A stretch of DNA of 64,000 nucleotides from Actinophytocola sp963840275 (lineage in GTDB: Bacteria > Actinomycetota > Actinomycetes > Mycobacteriales > Pseudonocardiaceae), in assembly GCA_963840275.1 (NCBI GenBank), contig CAWIYK010000003.1, forward strand, positions 248,001-312,000, written 5' to 3'. A model generated the notes under the pieces. That model made no database searches, was not told the DNA's origin, and was given only the letters and a program-made list of their open reading frames with translations. The first letter of the stretch is position 1; the number at the start of each line of letters is the position of its first letter. This document shows, one piece after another, positions 23,298-30,667 of this stretch. A program made the translations under genes and the position numbers.

Positions 23298-24439
23298 CGG
23301 CCGAGACCCAACATCGACGCGACGCGGTTGTACTGGATCTCCGTGGAGCCCGAGTAGATCGTGCCCGCCACCGAGTTGCGCACGTCCTTTTCCAGGCCCT
23401 GCTCGGACATGTAGCCGTGCCCGCCGAAGATCTGCACCGCCGACAGGCTCGACTCCACGTTGCTCTCGCTGGTCAGCAGCTTCGCGATGGCGAGGTCGGT
23501 GGTGACGTTCTCGCCGGCCATGAGCCGCTCACCGGTGTCGTAGAGCCACTTGCGAGAGGTCTCCAGCTTGATCTTCATATCGACGATCCGGTTCGCGATC
23601 GACTGGAACGAGCCGATCGGCTTGCCGAACTGCACCCGCGTCTTCGCGTACTCGACGCAGCGGTCGAGCCGGTGCTGCATCTCGCCGACGTTGACGATGA
23701 AAGAGAACAGGACCTCCCGTTTCATGACGTGGTCGAGGACCATGAACCCGCCACCGACCCGGCCGAGCACGTTGGCCGCCGGGACCCGGCAGTCGTCGAA
23801 GAACAGCTCCGACAGCGGCGAGGTCCGCAGTCCCATCTTCTTGAGCGGCTTGCCGGCCGACAGACCGGGAGTGTCCCGGTCGACCAGGAACGCGGTGATG
23901 CCGAGCGCGCCGGCGTCCGGACGGGTCCGGGCGTAGACGACGAACACGTCCGCGACGGGCCCGTTGCTGACGAACGTCTTGCTCCCGTTCAGGACGAACT
24001 CGTCGCCGTCCCGTTCGGCCTTGGTCAGCATCCGCATGGCATCCGACCCGCCGCCGGCCTCGGTGATGGCATGGGCGCCGATCACCTCACCCGAGCAGAT
24101 CCCCGGCAGGTACCGCTTCCGCTGCTCGTCGGTGCCGAACTGCTCGAGTGGCACACCGGTGCTGCAGATGCTGGTGGTCACCGAGAAGCTCAGCCCTCCG
24201 TCGCGACACCCTTCGCCGAGGCCTTCCAGGATGTACATCGTCGTCAGGATGTCCTGGCCCAGTCCGCCCCACCGCGTGTCGAACGGCAGGCCGAGGATGC
24301 CGGTCTCCTGGATCAGTTTCCACTTGTCCCAGGGAAAGCCGCCCTCCTCGTCCCGCTCGACGTGTCCCTCGCTGAGGTCGTCATACCACCGGGCCAGGCC
24401 CGCACGCAGTGCGAGCTGGTCCGCATTCCACTTGGTCAC
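23294..24439 (-). CDS. Acyl-CoA dehydrogenase-like flavoprotein, candidate prolyl-PCP oxidase
   Basis: 381 residues from GTG 24439. It is a complete acyl-CoA dehydrogenase: AITEAGGGSDA, the KTFVSNGP strand, RVQFGKPIGSFQ and QIFGGHGY. The C-terminal motif reads IYSGSTEIQ, so the usual MCAD catalytic Glu of YEGT is Ser. A Glu in KREVLFSF lines up with the isovaleryl-CoA dehydrogenase base instead. That base placement is typical of prolyl-PCP oxidases (RedW/PltE type), which turn carrier-bound proline into pyrrole-2-carboxylate. The matching prolyl-AMP ligase-like and PCP genes lie upstream in the same operon. Oxidation of another carrier-bound acyl group remains possible. Confidence 0.8.
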   Translation of the reverse strand: MTKWNADQLALRAGLARWYDDLSEGHVERDEEGGFPWDKWKLIQETGILGLPFDTRWGGLGQDILTTMYILEGLGEGCRDGGLSFSVTTSICSTGVPLEQFGTDEQRKRYLPGICSGEVIGAHAITEAGGGSDAMRMLTKAERDGDEFVLNGSKTFVSNGPVADVFVVYARTRPDAGALGITAFLVDRDTPGLSAGKPLKKMGLRTSPLSELFFDDCRVPAANVLGRVGGGFMVLDHVMKREVLFSFIVNVGEMQHRLDRCVEYAKTRVQFGKPIGSFQSIANRIVDMKIKLETSRKWLYDTGERLMAGENVTTDLAIAKLLTSESNVESSLSAVQIFGGHGYMSEQGLEKDVRNSVAGTIYSGSTEIQYNRVASMLGLGR

Positions 24440-24453
24440 GGCAAACCGCCTAG

Positions 24454-24828
24454 CTAGTACGCGGAGGAGTTGTGCTCGTCGAGGCTGTGCACCTCGTCGC
24501 CCCGCAGCGCGGGGGTGAAGACGCACACCAGGCGGAGGTCCTCGTGCGGGCTCGCCACCAGGAAGTGCGGGTCGTGCTCGTCGAGGGCGTACAGCGTGCC
24601 GGGCACCAGCGGGTGCGACGTCCCGTCCAGCTCGACGACCTCGCCCGACCCCTCGATGCAGTAGCAGGCCTCGAGGTGGTTGCGGTACTCCAGCCGGGAC
24701 TTGGTCCCGGCGCGGACGAGGGTGTCGGTGACGGTGTAGCCGACGCCGTCGTCGGCGACAAGGAAACGCCGGCTCAGGCCGTTGCCCCACTCGACGGTCG
24801 GCACGTTCTCGATGGTTCGGACGATCAT
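24454..24828 (-). CDS. Ectoine synthase-like cupin (EctC family)
   Basis: 124 residues from ATG 24828 (GGAGG site, 2 bp after the trpA-like stop). The sequence follows EctC closely: MIVRTIENV start, RRFLVADDGVGY, the metal-binding cupin blocks YRNHLEACYCIEGSGEV and PGTLYALDEHDPHFL, and VCVFTPALRGDEVH. EctC dehydrates N-acetyl-diaminobutyrate to a cyclic amidine (ectoine). ectA, ectB and ectD are absent here, so this is not an ectoine operon. In this biosynthetic run it may close a cyclic amidine or imine ring on another N-acyl amine. The decarboxylase-acetyltransferase fusion at 35605 could supply such a substrate. Confidence 0.85.
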   Translation of the reverse strand: MIVRTIENVPTVEWGNGLSRRFLVADDGVGYTVTDTLVRAGTKSRLEYRNHLEACYCIEGSGEVVELDGTSHPLVPGTLYALDEHDPHFLVASPHEDLRLVCVFTPALRGDEVHSLDEHNSSAY

Positions 24829-24830
24829 GG

Positions 24831-25664
24831 TCAACCTCCAGTCCTGATCTCTGTGAACTCCCCGTCTGGCGCCGCGATGGACGAGACGAAGTCCTCGAGG
24901 TCGGCGACCACGTCGCCGCCGGTGGAGAGCGCGCTCTCCACTCGCGCGACGCCGGCCGAGCCGACGATCACCGCGTCGGCGCCGGAGGCCGCGACCGCCG
25001 CGGCGTCCGCCCGGGTGCGCACGCCGAAGCCGACGGCGATCGGTGCCGAGGTGCGCCCGCGCAGCGCCGCGATGGTGGTGGCGAGCTCGGGCCCGCCGGT
25101 GGTGGCCGCGGTGCCACTCCTGCCGTAGTGCGCGACCAGGTAGAGGTACGCCGAGGCGTTGGCCGCGGCGTCGTCCAGCACCCGCTGCGAGGAGACGCCG
25201 TGGTAGCAGGTCGTGACGACGGGCAGGCCGGCGTCGTCGGCGGCCGCGTGGTAGTCCGTGCGCAGCCGCGGCGGGAGGGCGTGCAGCAGCAGACCGTCCA
25301 CACCGGACTCGGCGACGTCGCCGACGACCGAGCGCAGCGGCCGGTGTTTGACCGAGTGGCTCCAGTCGGCGAGCAGCGCGATCCGCAGCCGGCGCAGCCG
25401 GGGGCGCACCTGCGAGACGAACGCGAGCACGTCGTCGAGCTCCACCCCGCCGCCGTCGAGCGCCCGCCGCGCGGAGCGGCGGATGGTCGGCCCGTCGGTG
25501 ACCGAGTCGGGGAACGGCACGGCCAGCTCGAGGCAGTCGACGCCGCGCTCGTCGAGCATCGACACGACGTCGGCCAGCACCGGCAGCGGCGGGTCGCCGG
25601 CGTTGAGGAACAGCGCGAGACCGTAGCCGCCGGGGTCGCGGCGGCGGGTGAAGAACTCAGCCAT
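24831..25664 (-). CDS. TrpA-like tryptophan synthase alpha chain homologue
   Basis: 277 residues of TrpA TIM barrel. The catalytic Glu (CLELAVPFPD) and Asp (VTDGP) are both present, as are the phosphate-binding VGFGV and VGSAG elements. TrpA cleaves indole-3-glycerol phosphate to indole and glyceraldehyde-3-phosphate. No trpB is in the window, so the aldolytic product would be released rather than channelled to tryptophan, as in stand-alone plant indole-forming TrpA homologues. It overlaps the TrpD-like gene by 8 bp and precedes the EctC-like gene by 2 bp. With the divergent TrpD, TrpF and TrpC it could make free indole or an indole- or pyrrole-like ring. Confidence 0.85.
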   Translation of the reverse strand: MAEFFTRRRDPGGYGLALFLNAGDPPLPVLADVVSMLDERGVDCLELAVPFPDSVTDGPTIRRSARRALDGGGVELDDVLAFVSQVRPRLRRLRIALLADWSHSVKHRPLRSVVGDVAESGVDGLLLHALPPRLRTDYHAAADDAGLPVVTTCYHGVSSQRVLDDAAANASAYLYLVAHYGRSGTAATTGGPELATTIAALRGRTSAPIAVGFGVRTRADAAAVAASGADAVIVGSAGVARVESALSTGGDVVADLEDFVSSIAAPDGEFTEIRTGG

Positions 25665-26697
25665 GCGTCACCGCCCGCGTCGTACTCGCCGCGCCGCGCC
25701 GGCGCGGCACGCGCATCAGGTCCACCAGGTCGCGGGCCACCCCGGTGCGCACGGCGTGCTTGGCATCGGCGACGGCCGGCGCCCAGTCGGTGGCCCACCC
25801 GGCGGCGATGGCCATCGCGGCGGCGTTGAGGCAGACCGTCTCCGTCGCGACCGCGCCCCCCTCCCCGGACACGATGTCGAGGAACCGCGCCTCGGCGTCG
25901 GCGCCGTCGGCCGGTGCCACGGCGGTCAGCGTGCCCGTGCCGGAGGTGTGCCTCCCGCGCGGCAGCCGCAGTTCGCCACTGCTGGTGTGGATCACGTTGT
26001 CGGCGAACCCGAGCAGCTCGTCGGCGCCGACGTCGTTGGTGCACAACCAGATCGTCCGGTCCTCGACCTCGCAGGCGAGCTGTCGCAACCGGGCCAGCGG
26101 CGCGGCGCCGGACACGCCGGTGACCTGCGCGGCCACCGGCAGCCCGGCGAGGAACGGCCCGATCGTGTTCAGGAAGCGGCCGAACCACCGCATGCTTGTC
26201 GGCAGGATGACCCTGGCCAACCTGGTGAGCACCGTGGGGTAGACGTACTGGCCGGCGAACGCGAGACCGAAGCGGTCCAACGACTCCTCGGTGTCCGCGT
26301 GCGACTTCGTCAGCCCGATGCCGAGCCGCTCCAGCAGATCGATCGAGCCGACCTTGCTGGTGTAGGCGCGGGAACCGGTCTTCACCACCGGCACCCCGGT
26401 CGCGGCGGCGACGAACGCCGCCGCGGTGGAGATGTTGAAGGTGGGCGGCCCGCCGCCGGTGCCGACGATGTTGACCGCGCCCGGCCACCGCCGCGGCGCC
26501 GGCGGGCGCCGCTCGTCGAACGAGGTCAGCAGGCCGCGCAGCGTGCCGTGGTCCGGGAGCCGAGTCGCCAGTGAGGACAGCAGGGCGACAGCCTCGCCCC
26601 GGTCGACCGCACCGGCCTCCAACCGATCCCAGAAGGTTCGCCAGTCGTCGAGCGGGACGTCGGCGCGCTGGTCCAGAAGGGACTCGAGTACGCTCAC
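25657..26697 (-). CDS. TrpD-like phosphoribosyltransferase homologue (divergent)
   Basis: 346 residues of glycosyltransferase family 3 (anthranilate phosphoribosyltransferase). The PRPP loop VGTGGGPPTFNIST is intact. The anthranilate-contacting KHGNR motif reads KTGSR, losing both the His and the Asn, and the following GSAD reads GSID. The region around the second anthranilate-binding Arg is also rearranged (PTSMRWFGRFLN). PRPP use is likely but the amine acceptor may not be anthranilate. It starts at GTG 26697, 78 bp after the PCP gene, with no terminator seen between them, so it is probably part of the same long transcript. Confidence 0.82.
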   Translation of the reverse strand: MSVLESLLDQRADVPLDDWRTFWDRLEAGAVDRGEAVALLSSLATRLPDHGTLRGLLTSFDERRPPAPRRWPGAVNIVGTGGGPPTFNISTAAAFVAAATGVPVVKTGSRAYTSKVGSIDLLERLGIGLTKSHADTEESLDRFGLAFAGQYVYPTVLTRLARVILPTSMRWFGRFLNTIGPFLAGLPVAAQVTGVSGAAPLARLRQLACEVEDRTIWLCTNDVGADELLGFADNVIHTSSGELRLPRGRHTSGTGTLTAVAPADGADAEARFLDIVSGEGGAVATETVCLNAAAMAIAAGWATDWAPAVADAKHAVRTGVARDLVDLMRVPRRRGAASTTRAVTHG

Positions 26698-26775
26698 GGC
26701 GCCCCCTCGCAGGCTCGGTGACGCCGCTCGCGGGCGCCCTGTAACATTGGTTCGCTCGCAAGCTCCCTCACGGGA

Positions 26776-27033
26776 TCAGGCTCCGGCCGGCGTACGCGAG
26801 TCCGCGATGAACGCGTCGATCGCCGCGACACTGCGGAAGTTGTCCGGGTCGAGCTCGGTGTCGCTCACCGTGAGCGTGAACCGGTCCTCGAGCCACGCGA
26901 TCAGCTTCAGCACGCCGAGACTGTCGATGACCCCGTCGGCGAGCAGGTCGTGCTGGACGTCGATCTCGCTCGGGCTGACGTCCGGGAGGAACTCGTCGAC
27001 CAGGAACTTCTTGATCGTGTCGATGTTGCTCAT
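26776..27033 (-). CDS. Stand-alone peptidyl carrier protein (RedO/PltL-like)
   Basis: 85 residues with the phosphopantetheine serine in GVIDSLGVLKLIAWLEDRF and the C-terminal DNFRSVAAIDAFI helix. Both blocks are characteristic of the discrete carrier proteins that hold proline during pyrrole-2-carboxylate formation. The start codon overlaps the adenylating enzyme's stop by 4 bp. The partners are the ligase at 27030 and the dehydrogenase at 23294, and the phosphopantetheinyl transferase at 47981 would activate it. Confidence 0.88.
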   Translation of the reverse strand: MSNIDTIKKFLVDEFLPDVSPSEIDVQHDLLADGVIDSLGVLKLIAWLEDRFTLTVSDTELDPDNFRSVAAIDAFIADSRTPAGA

Positions 27034-28529
27034 GACACCCTTCCTCGAGCGGTTGGTGATACCTCGGTGAAACTGATGGCTTTGCGGTCGACCTTGCCGG
27101 TGGACGTCTTGGGCAGCGGCTCGTCGCCGATCCGCACCACAGAAGGGATCGCGCCCCTCGGCAGTCGCTTCGCGCAGTGCTTGCGCAGGCTGAGACTGTT
27201 CAGGCCGCTGTCCGGCGTGCGCTGCACCGCGCACATCAGCACGCTGCCGGTGAGGTCGTCGTCCCTGGCGACCACCGCGGCCTCTCGCACCTCCGGGTGG
27301 TCGAGCAGGACCTGCTCCACCTCGGCCGTGTTGATCGCGACCCCGCGCACCTTGACCTGGAAGTCGCTGCGCCCCACCAGGAAGACCTCGCCGGACTCGT
27401 CGCGGCGGACCAGGTCGCCGGTGCGGAAGTAGCGCCGGTCGGCCAACCCCTGCGGGTGCCCGGCGAAGCGGTGCGCCTGGTCGGGCCGGTTGAGGTAACC
27501 GGCGGTCTGGAACGGTGTGGACACATACAGTTCGCCCGCTCCGGCACCGTGCAGCACCGCGCCGTCCGTGCCGACGATCTCGGCGTGCACACCGGGCACC
27601 GGCGTGCCGATCGGAAGTGGCCCGGCGGTACCGGCGCTGTCCCGGTCGACCTCGTGGACGAAGCTGTCGTTGGTCTCGGTGCAGCCGTAGATGTTGTACA
27701 GCCGGGCCGACGGGAACGCGCCGGGCAGCTGCGCGAGGGTGCACTCCGGGATGGCGTCACCGGTGAACATGACGTGCTCCACCGACGGGAACCGGCGCTC
27801 GGGTTCGCGGGTCATGAGCGCGTAGGCGAGCAGGCCGTAGAACATCGGCACCGCCTGCACGACGTGGACCTCGTGACGCGCCAACAGGTCGAGCAGGTGG
27901 TAACCGTTCGCCGCGTGCGCGGGGTCGACCAGGACCACCCGCCCGCCGTGCGCCAGCGTCGTCCAGATGTCGAGCAGGCACAGGTCGAAGTTGAGCGGGG
28001 CGTAGTTGAGCACCGACCGGCCGGGCCCGATGTCGAAGGTGTCCGCCGCCCACGCGACGAACCTGTCCACACCGGACTGGCTGAGCGGGACGACCTTGGG
28101 CAGACCGGTGGACCCGGACGTGGTCAGCATGAACGAGACGTCGGTCCGGTCGACCCGCGGCGGCGGCGGTTCGGCCGCCGGTATGAGCAGCGGGTCGCCG
28201 TCCGGCACCAGTGCGTAGCGACAGTTCGCGCGGGAGAACAGGGTGGTCAGCGTTTGTTCGGTGAACTCCGGCGAGGGCAACAGAAAACGCCGCTCCGCCA
28301 GTACGCAGGCCAGGACCAGCGCGATCGCGGCCGGGGACTTCTTCGCCAGCACGCCGACCGGTTCGTCCGGACCGAGGTCGAGCCCGACCAGCTGGGTGCC
28401 GGCCTTGGCCGCCAGCTCGTACAGCTCGCGGTAGGTGATCTCCTGGTCGTGCCAGACCAGCGCGGTGTCGTTGGGTCGCGTGTCGACCTGGAGGAGGAAC
28501 GCGTCCCGTAAGCCAGGGCCCTCTGCCAT
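27030..28529 (-). CDS. Stand-alone adenylating enzyme, prolyl-AMP ligase-like (RedM/PltF type)
   Basis: 499 residues of the ANL superfamily: TTSGSTGLPKVV, NFDLCLLDIW, IYGCTETND, YFRTGDLV and KTSTGKVDRKA with the catalytic lysine. The code positions 235, 236 and 239 read D, L, L as in prolyl-AMP ligases of pyrrole pathways; the remaining by-eye positions (Q, M, T, I, D, S) differ from the textbook proline code, so proline is likely but not certain. It would load the adjacent carrier protein. The gene is coupled on both sides (1-bp overlap with the MaoC-like gene, 4-bp overlap with the PCP). Confidence 0.82.
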   Translation of the reverse strand: MAEGPGLRDAFLLQVDTRPNDTALVWHDQEITYRELYELAAKAGTQLVGLDLGPDEPVGVLAKKSPAAIALVLACVLAERRFLLPSPEFTEQTLTTLFSRANCRYALVPDGDPLLIPAAEPPPPRVDRTDVSFMLTTSGSTGLPKVVPLSQSGVDRFVAWAADTFDIGPGRSVLNYAPLNFDLCLLDIWTTLAHGGRVVLVDPAHAANGYHLLDLLARHEVHVVQAVPMFYGLLAYALMTREPERRFPSVEHVMFTGDAIPECTLAQLPGAFPSARLYNIYGCTETNDSFVHEVDRDSAGTAGPLPIGTPVPGVHAEIVGTDGAVLHGAGAGELYVSTPFQTAGYLNRPDQAHRFAGHPQGLADRRYFRTGDLVRRDESGEVFLVGRSDFQVKVRGVAINTAEVEQVLLDHPEVREAAVVARDDDLTGSVLMCAVQRTPDSGLNSLSLRKHCAKRLPRGAIPSVVRIGDEPLPKTSTGKVDRKAISFTEVSPTARGRVS

Positions 28530-29428
28530 CAGATCCTCGCAATCGTGCCGTCGGTCGCGGGTAGCGGGGGCGGACCGCCGAGCGTCACCCAGCCGCCCTT
28601 CATCGCCAGTCCCTGCGGGGTCCGGCAGCTGAAGCAGATGGTGTCGCCGTCCGGCTGGAGCGTGATGTCGATGGGCTCGTCCGGCCGCACCGGTGTCGAG
28701 AACCGAACCCCGATGTCGCGCACCCGTGCCGCGTCGCCATCCGCGTAGCGGTCGACGATCTCCTCGCAGACCAACGCGAGCACGCTCATGCCGTGCGCGA
28801 TGACCCCGTCGAAACCGGCGGCTCGGGCCGCCGCGTCGTCGAGGTGGATCGGGTTCTCGTCGCCGGCCGCCTCCGCGTACCGCCGCACACTGTCCACAGT
28901 GAGCTGTCTGGTGAGGACGGTGGTGGCGTTCTTGTTGCGGTGCGAGGGGAACGGCGCGAGCTCGCCGAACGGCTCCGGGGTGACCGCACCGCCGAGCAGC
29001 GCGCCGGTGACCAGCTCCGCGAACGTCACCCCGTCCGCTCCCACGAGGACCGCACGCATGGCGACCCGCACGCCGCCTGCCTCGCGGCGGGCGCCGAGCA
29101 GATCGACCTCGACGGTGATCCGTTCGTCGGGCAGCAGCAGCCGGTCGGCGCGGATCTCCTGGCTCAGGTGGACTCTGGACGGCTCGGTGCCGTCCGCCCG
29201 TACCGCGCCGATCTTGCCGAACGCCAGCTCGAAGGCCTGGTGGGCAAGCACGAACGGGTGCACCGGCGAGGCTTTCGGGCTCGTGCCGCCGGGTGCGGGC
29301 GAGCCGAGCGTCGACCGGACGGTGTCGCGGTAGGCCGCCAGCTCGCTGACGCTGACGGTCCGGACCAGCGTGGCAACGGCCTGACCGGGCGCGCTGGTCG
29401 GTGTGGGGGGAGCGGGTGCCGGTGTCAC
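28529..29428 (-). CDS. MaoC-like double hotdog dehydratase/hydratase
   Basis: 299 residues from GTG 29428, which overlaps the ketosynthase stop by GTGA (an upstream ATG at 29449 is an alternative). The protein has two hotdog-fold halves. The second contains the hydratase 2 motif YAEAAGDENPIHLDD followed by GVIAHGM, with the catalytic Asp and His. The first half is degenerate, as in FAS1-like and HadAB-type fusions. It probably dehydrates a 3-hydroxyacyl group on a carrier protein, working with the FabG-like reductase and the ketosynthases. Confidence 0.8.
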   Translation of the reverse strand: MTPAPAPPTPTSAPGQAVATLVRTVSVSELAAYRDTVRSTLGSPAPGGTSPKASPVHPFVLAHQAFELAFGKIGAVRADGTEPSRVHLSQEIRADRLLLPDERITVEVDLLGARREAGGVRVAMRAVLVGADGVTFAELVTGALLGGAVTPEPFGELAPFPSHRNKNATTVLTRQLTVDSVRRYAEAAGDENPIHLDDAAARAAGFDGVIAHGMSVLALVCEEIVDRYADGDAARVRDIGVRFSTPVRPDEPIDITLQPDGDTICFSCRTPQGLAMKGGWVTLGGPPPLPATDGTIARI

Positions 29429-30663
29429 AGCGGTGTCACCACCAGGCACGCGTTGTGGCCGCCGAAGCCGAACGAGTTGGACAGGGCCGGTCCCGGTGTG
29501 ACGGTTCGGGGGCTGCCGTGCACCACGTCGATCTCCATTCCCGGCTCCAGCCGTTCGTGGTTGGCGGTCGGCGGCACCACGCCATGACGGTTCGACAGGA
29601 CGGTGGCGATCGCCTCCACGGCACCGGCCGCGCCGATCAGGTGGCCGATCACGCTCTTGGTCGAGGTGAGCGGCGGCCCGCCGGGGCCGAAGACCTTGGC
29701 CAGCGCGTTCGCCTCGGCCCGGTCGTTCTGCTGCGTCGAGGTGCCGTGCGCGTTCACGTGCGCGATGTCCCCCGGCCCGAGGCCGGCGTCGGCGATCGCC
29801 TCCTGCATGGCGGTGACCGCCGCGGAGCCGTCCGGCAGCGGCATGGCGAGGTGGTACGCGTCGGCCGTGCTGCCGTAGCCGGCGACCAGCCCGTAGGTCC
29901 TGGCGCCCCGCGCGTTCGCGTCCTCCAGCCGCTCCAGGACGACGAACCCGGCGCCCTCGCCCATGACGAACCCGTCGCGGTCCACGTCGAACGGTCGGCT
30001 GGCCAGTTCCGGCGCCTCGTTGCGGGAGGAGATCGCGTTGAGGTTGCTGAACGCGGCGAGGGTCACCGGGCTGAGCGTCGACTCGGCGCCGCCCGCGATC
30101 ACCACGTCCGCGCGGTGGTCGCGCAGCATCAGCATCGCGTGCCCGATGGCGTCCACGCCGCTCGCGCAGGTGGTGGCGATGGTGAGCGCGGGGCCGTGCC
30201 AGCCGAGCCGCATGGCCAGCAGCGCCGCGGCGGCGTTGGGCATGCTCACCAGTGGCAGCAAGGGGTTCACGCGGTGCGGCCCGTGCAGGAAGTAGTTGCC
30301 CACCTCCGCGTCGGTGGTCTGCCGGCCGCCGACGGCGTTGCCGACGACGATCGCCGTGCGCCGCGGGTCCGGGGTCGGCGAGCCGGCGTCCTGGTAGGCG
30401 CTCAGCGCCGCGGTAACGCCGAACCGCGCGAAGGGGTCCATCCGCCGGGACTCCTTCGGCGAGATGAGCCCGATCTGGTCGAAGCCGCGCACCGCGCAGC
30501 CGAACCGGACCCCGTGGTTGCTCATGTCCACATCGGTCTCGAGCGGTGCCGCCATGGAACGCCCGGCGAGCAGCGTCGTCCAGAAGTCGTCCACTGTGGA
30601 GCCGGCGGGGGTGACCACGCCGAGCCCGGTGATCGCGATCGAGGTTTTCGGTGCCCGTGTCAT
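29425..30663 (-). CDS. Beta-ketoacyl-ACP synthase II (FabF/RedX-like)
   Basis: 412 residues from ATG 30663, chosen because GAAGGG lies just upstream at the end of the preceding gene. It is a complete elongating ketosynthase: active-site Cys in TTCASG, His in NAHGTSTQQND, and Lys and His in KSVIGHLIGAAGA, with the terminal NSFGFGGHNA. It would condense malonyl-ACP with an acyl group such as pyrrolyl-S-PCP or a fatty chain. Its position between the alpha-oxoamine synthase and the prolyl-PCP genes is like the chain-extending ketosynthase of prodiginine pathways. Confidence 0.9.
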   Translation of the reverse strand: MTRAPKTSIAITGLGVVTPAGSTVDDFWTTLLAGRSMAAPLETDVDMSNHGVRFGCAVRGFDQIGLISPKESRRMDPFARFGVTAALSAYQDAGSPTPDPRRTAIVVGNAVGGRQTTDAEVGNYFLHGPHRVNPLLPLVSMPNAAAALLAMRLGWHGPALTIATTCASGVDAIGHAMLMLRDHRADVVIAGGAESTLSPVTLAAFSNLNAISSRNEAPELASRPFDVDRDGFVMGEGAGFVVLERLEDANARGARTYGLVAGYGSTADAYHLAMPLPDGSAAVTAMQEAIADAGLGPGDIAHVNAHGTSTQQNDRAEANALAKVFGPGGPPLTSTKSVIGHLIGAAGAVEAIATVLSNRHGVVPPTANHERLEPGMEIDVVHGSPRTVTPGPALSNSFGFGGHNACLVVTPL

Positions 30664-30667
30664 GCCG

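Noticed and set aside
24454..24828. Ectoine biosynthesis locus
   Set aside because: Only the EctC-like gene is present; no ectA, ectB or ectD nearby.
21867..26697. Housekeeping tryptophan operon
   Set aside because: trpB and trpE are missing, substrate-recognition motifs of TrpD, TrpF and TrpC are altered, and the genes are interleaved with an EctC-like cupin and a prolyl-PCP-oxidase-like gene in a biosynthetic transcript.
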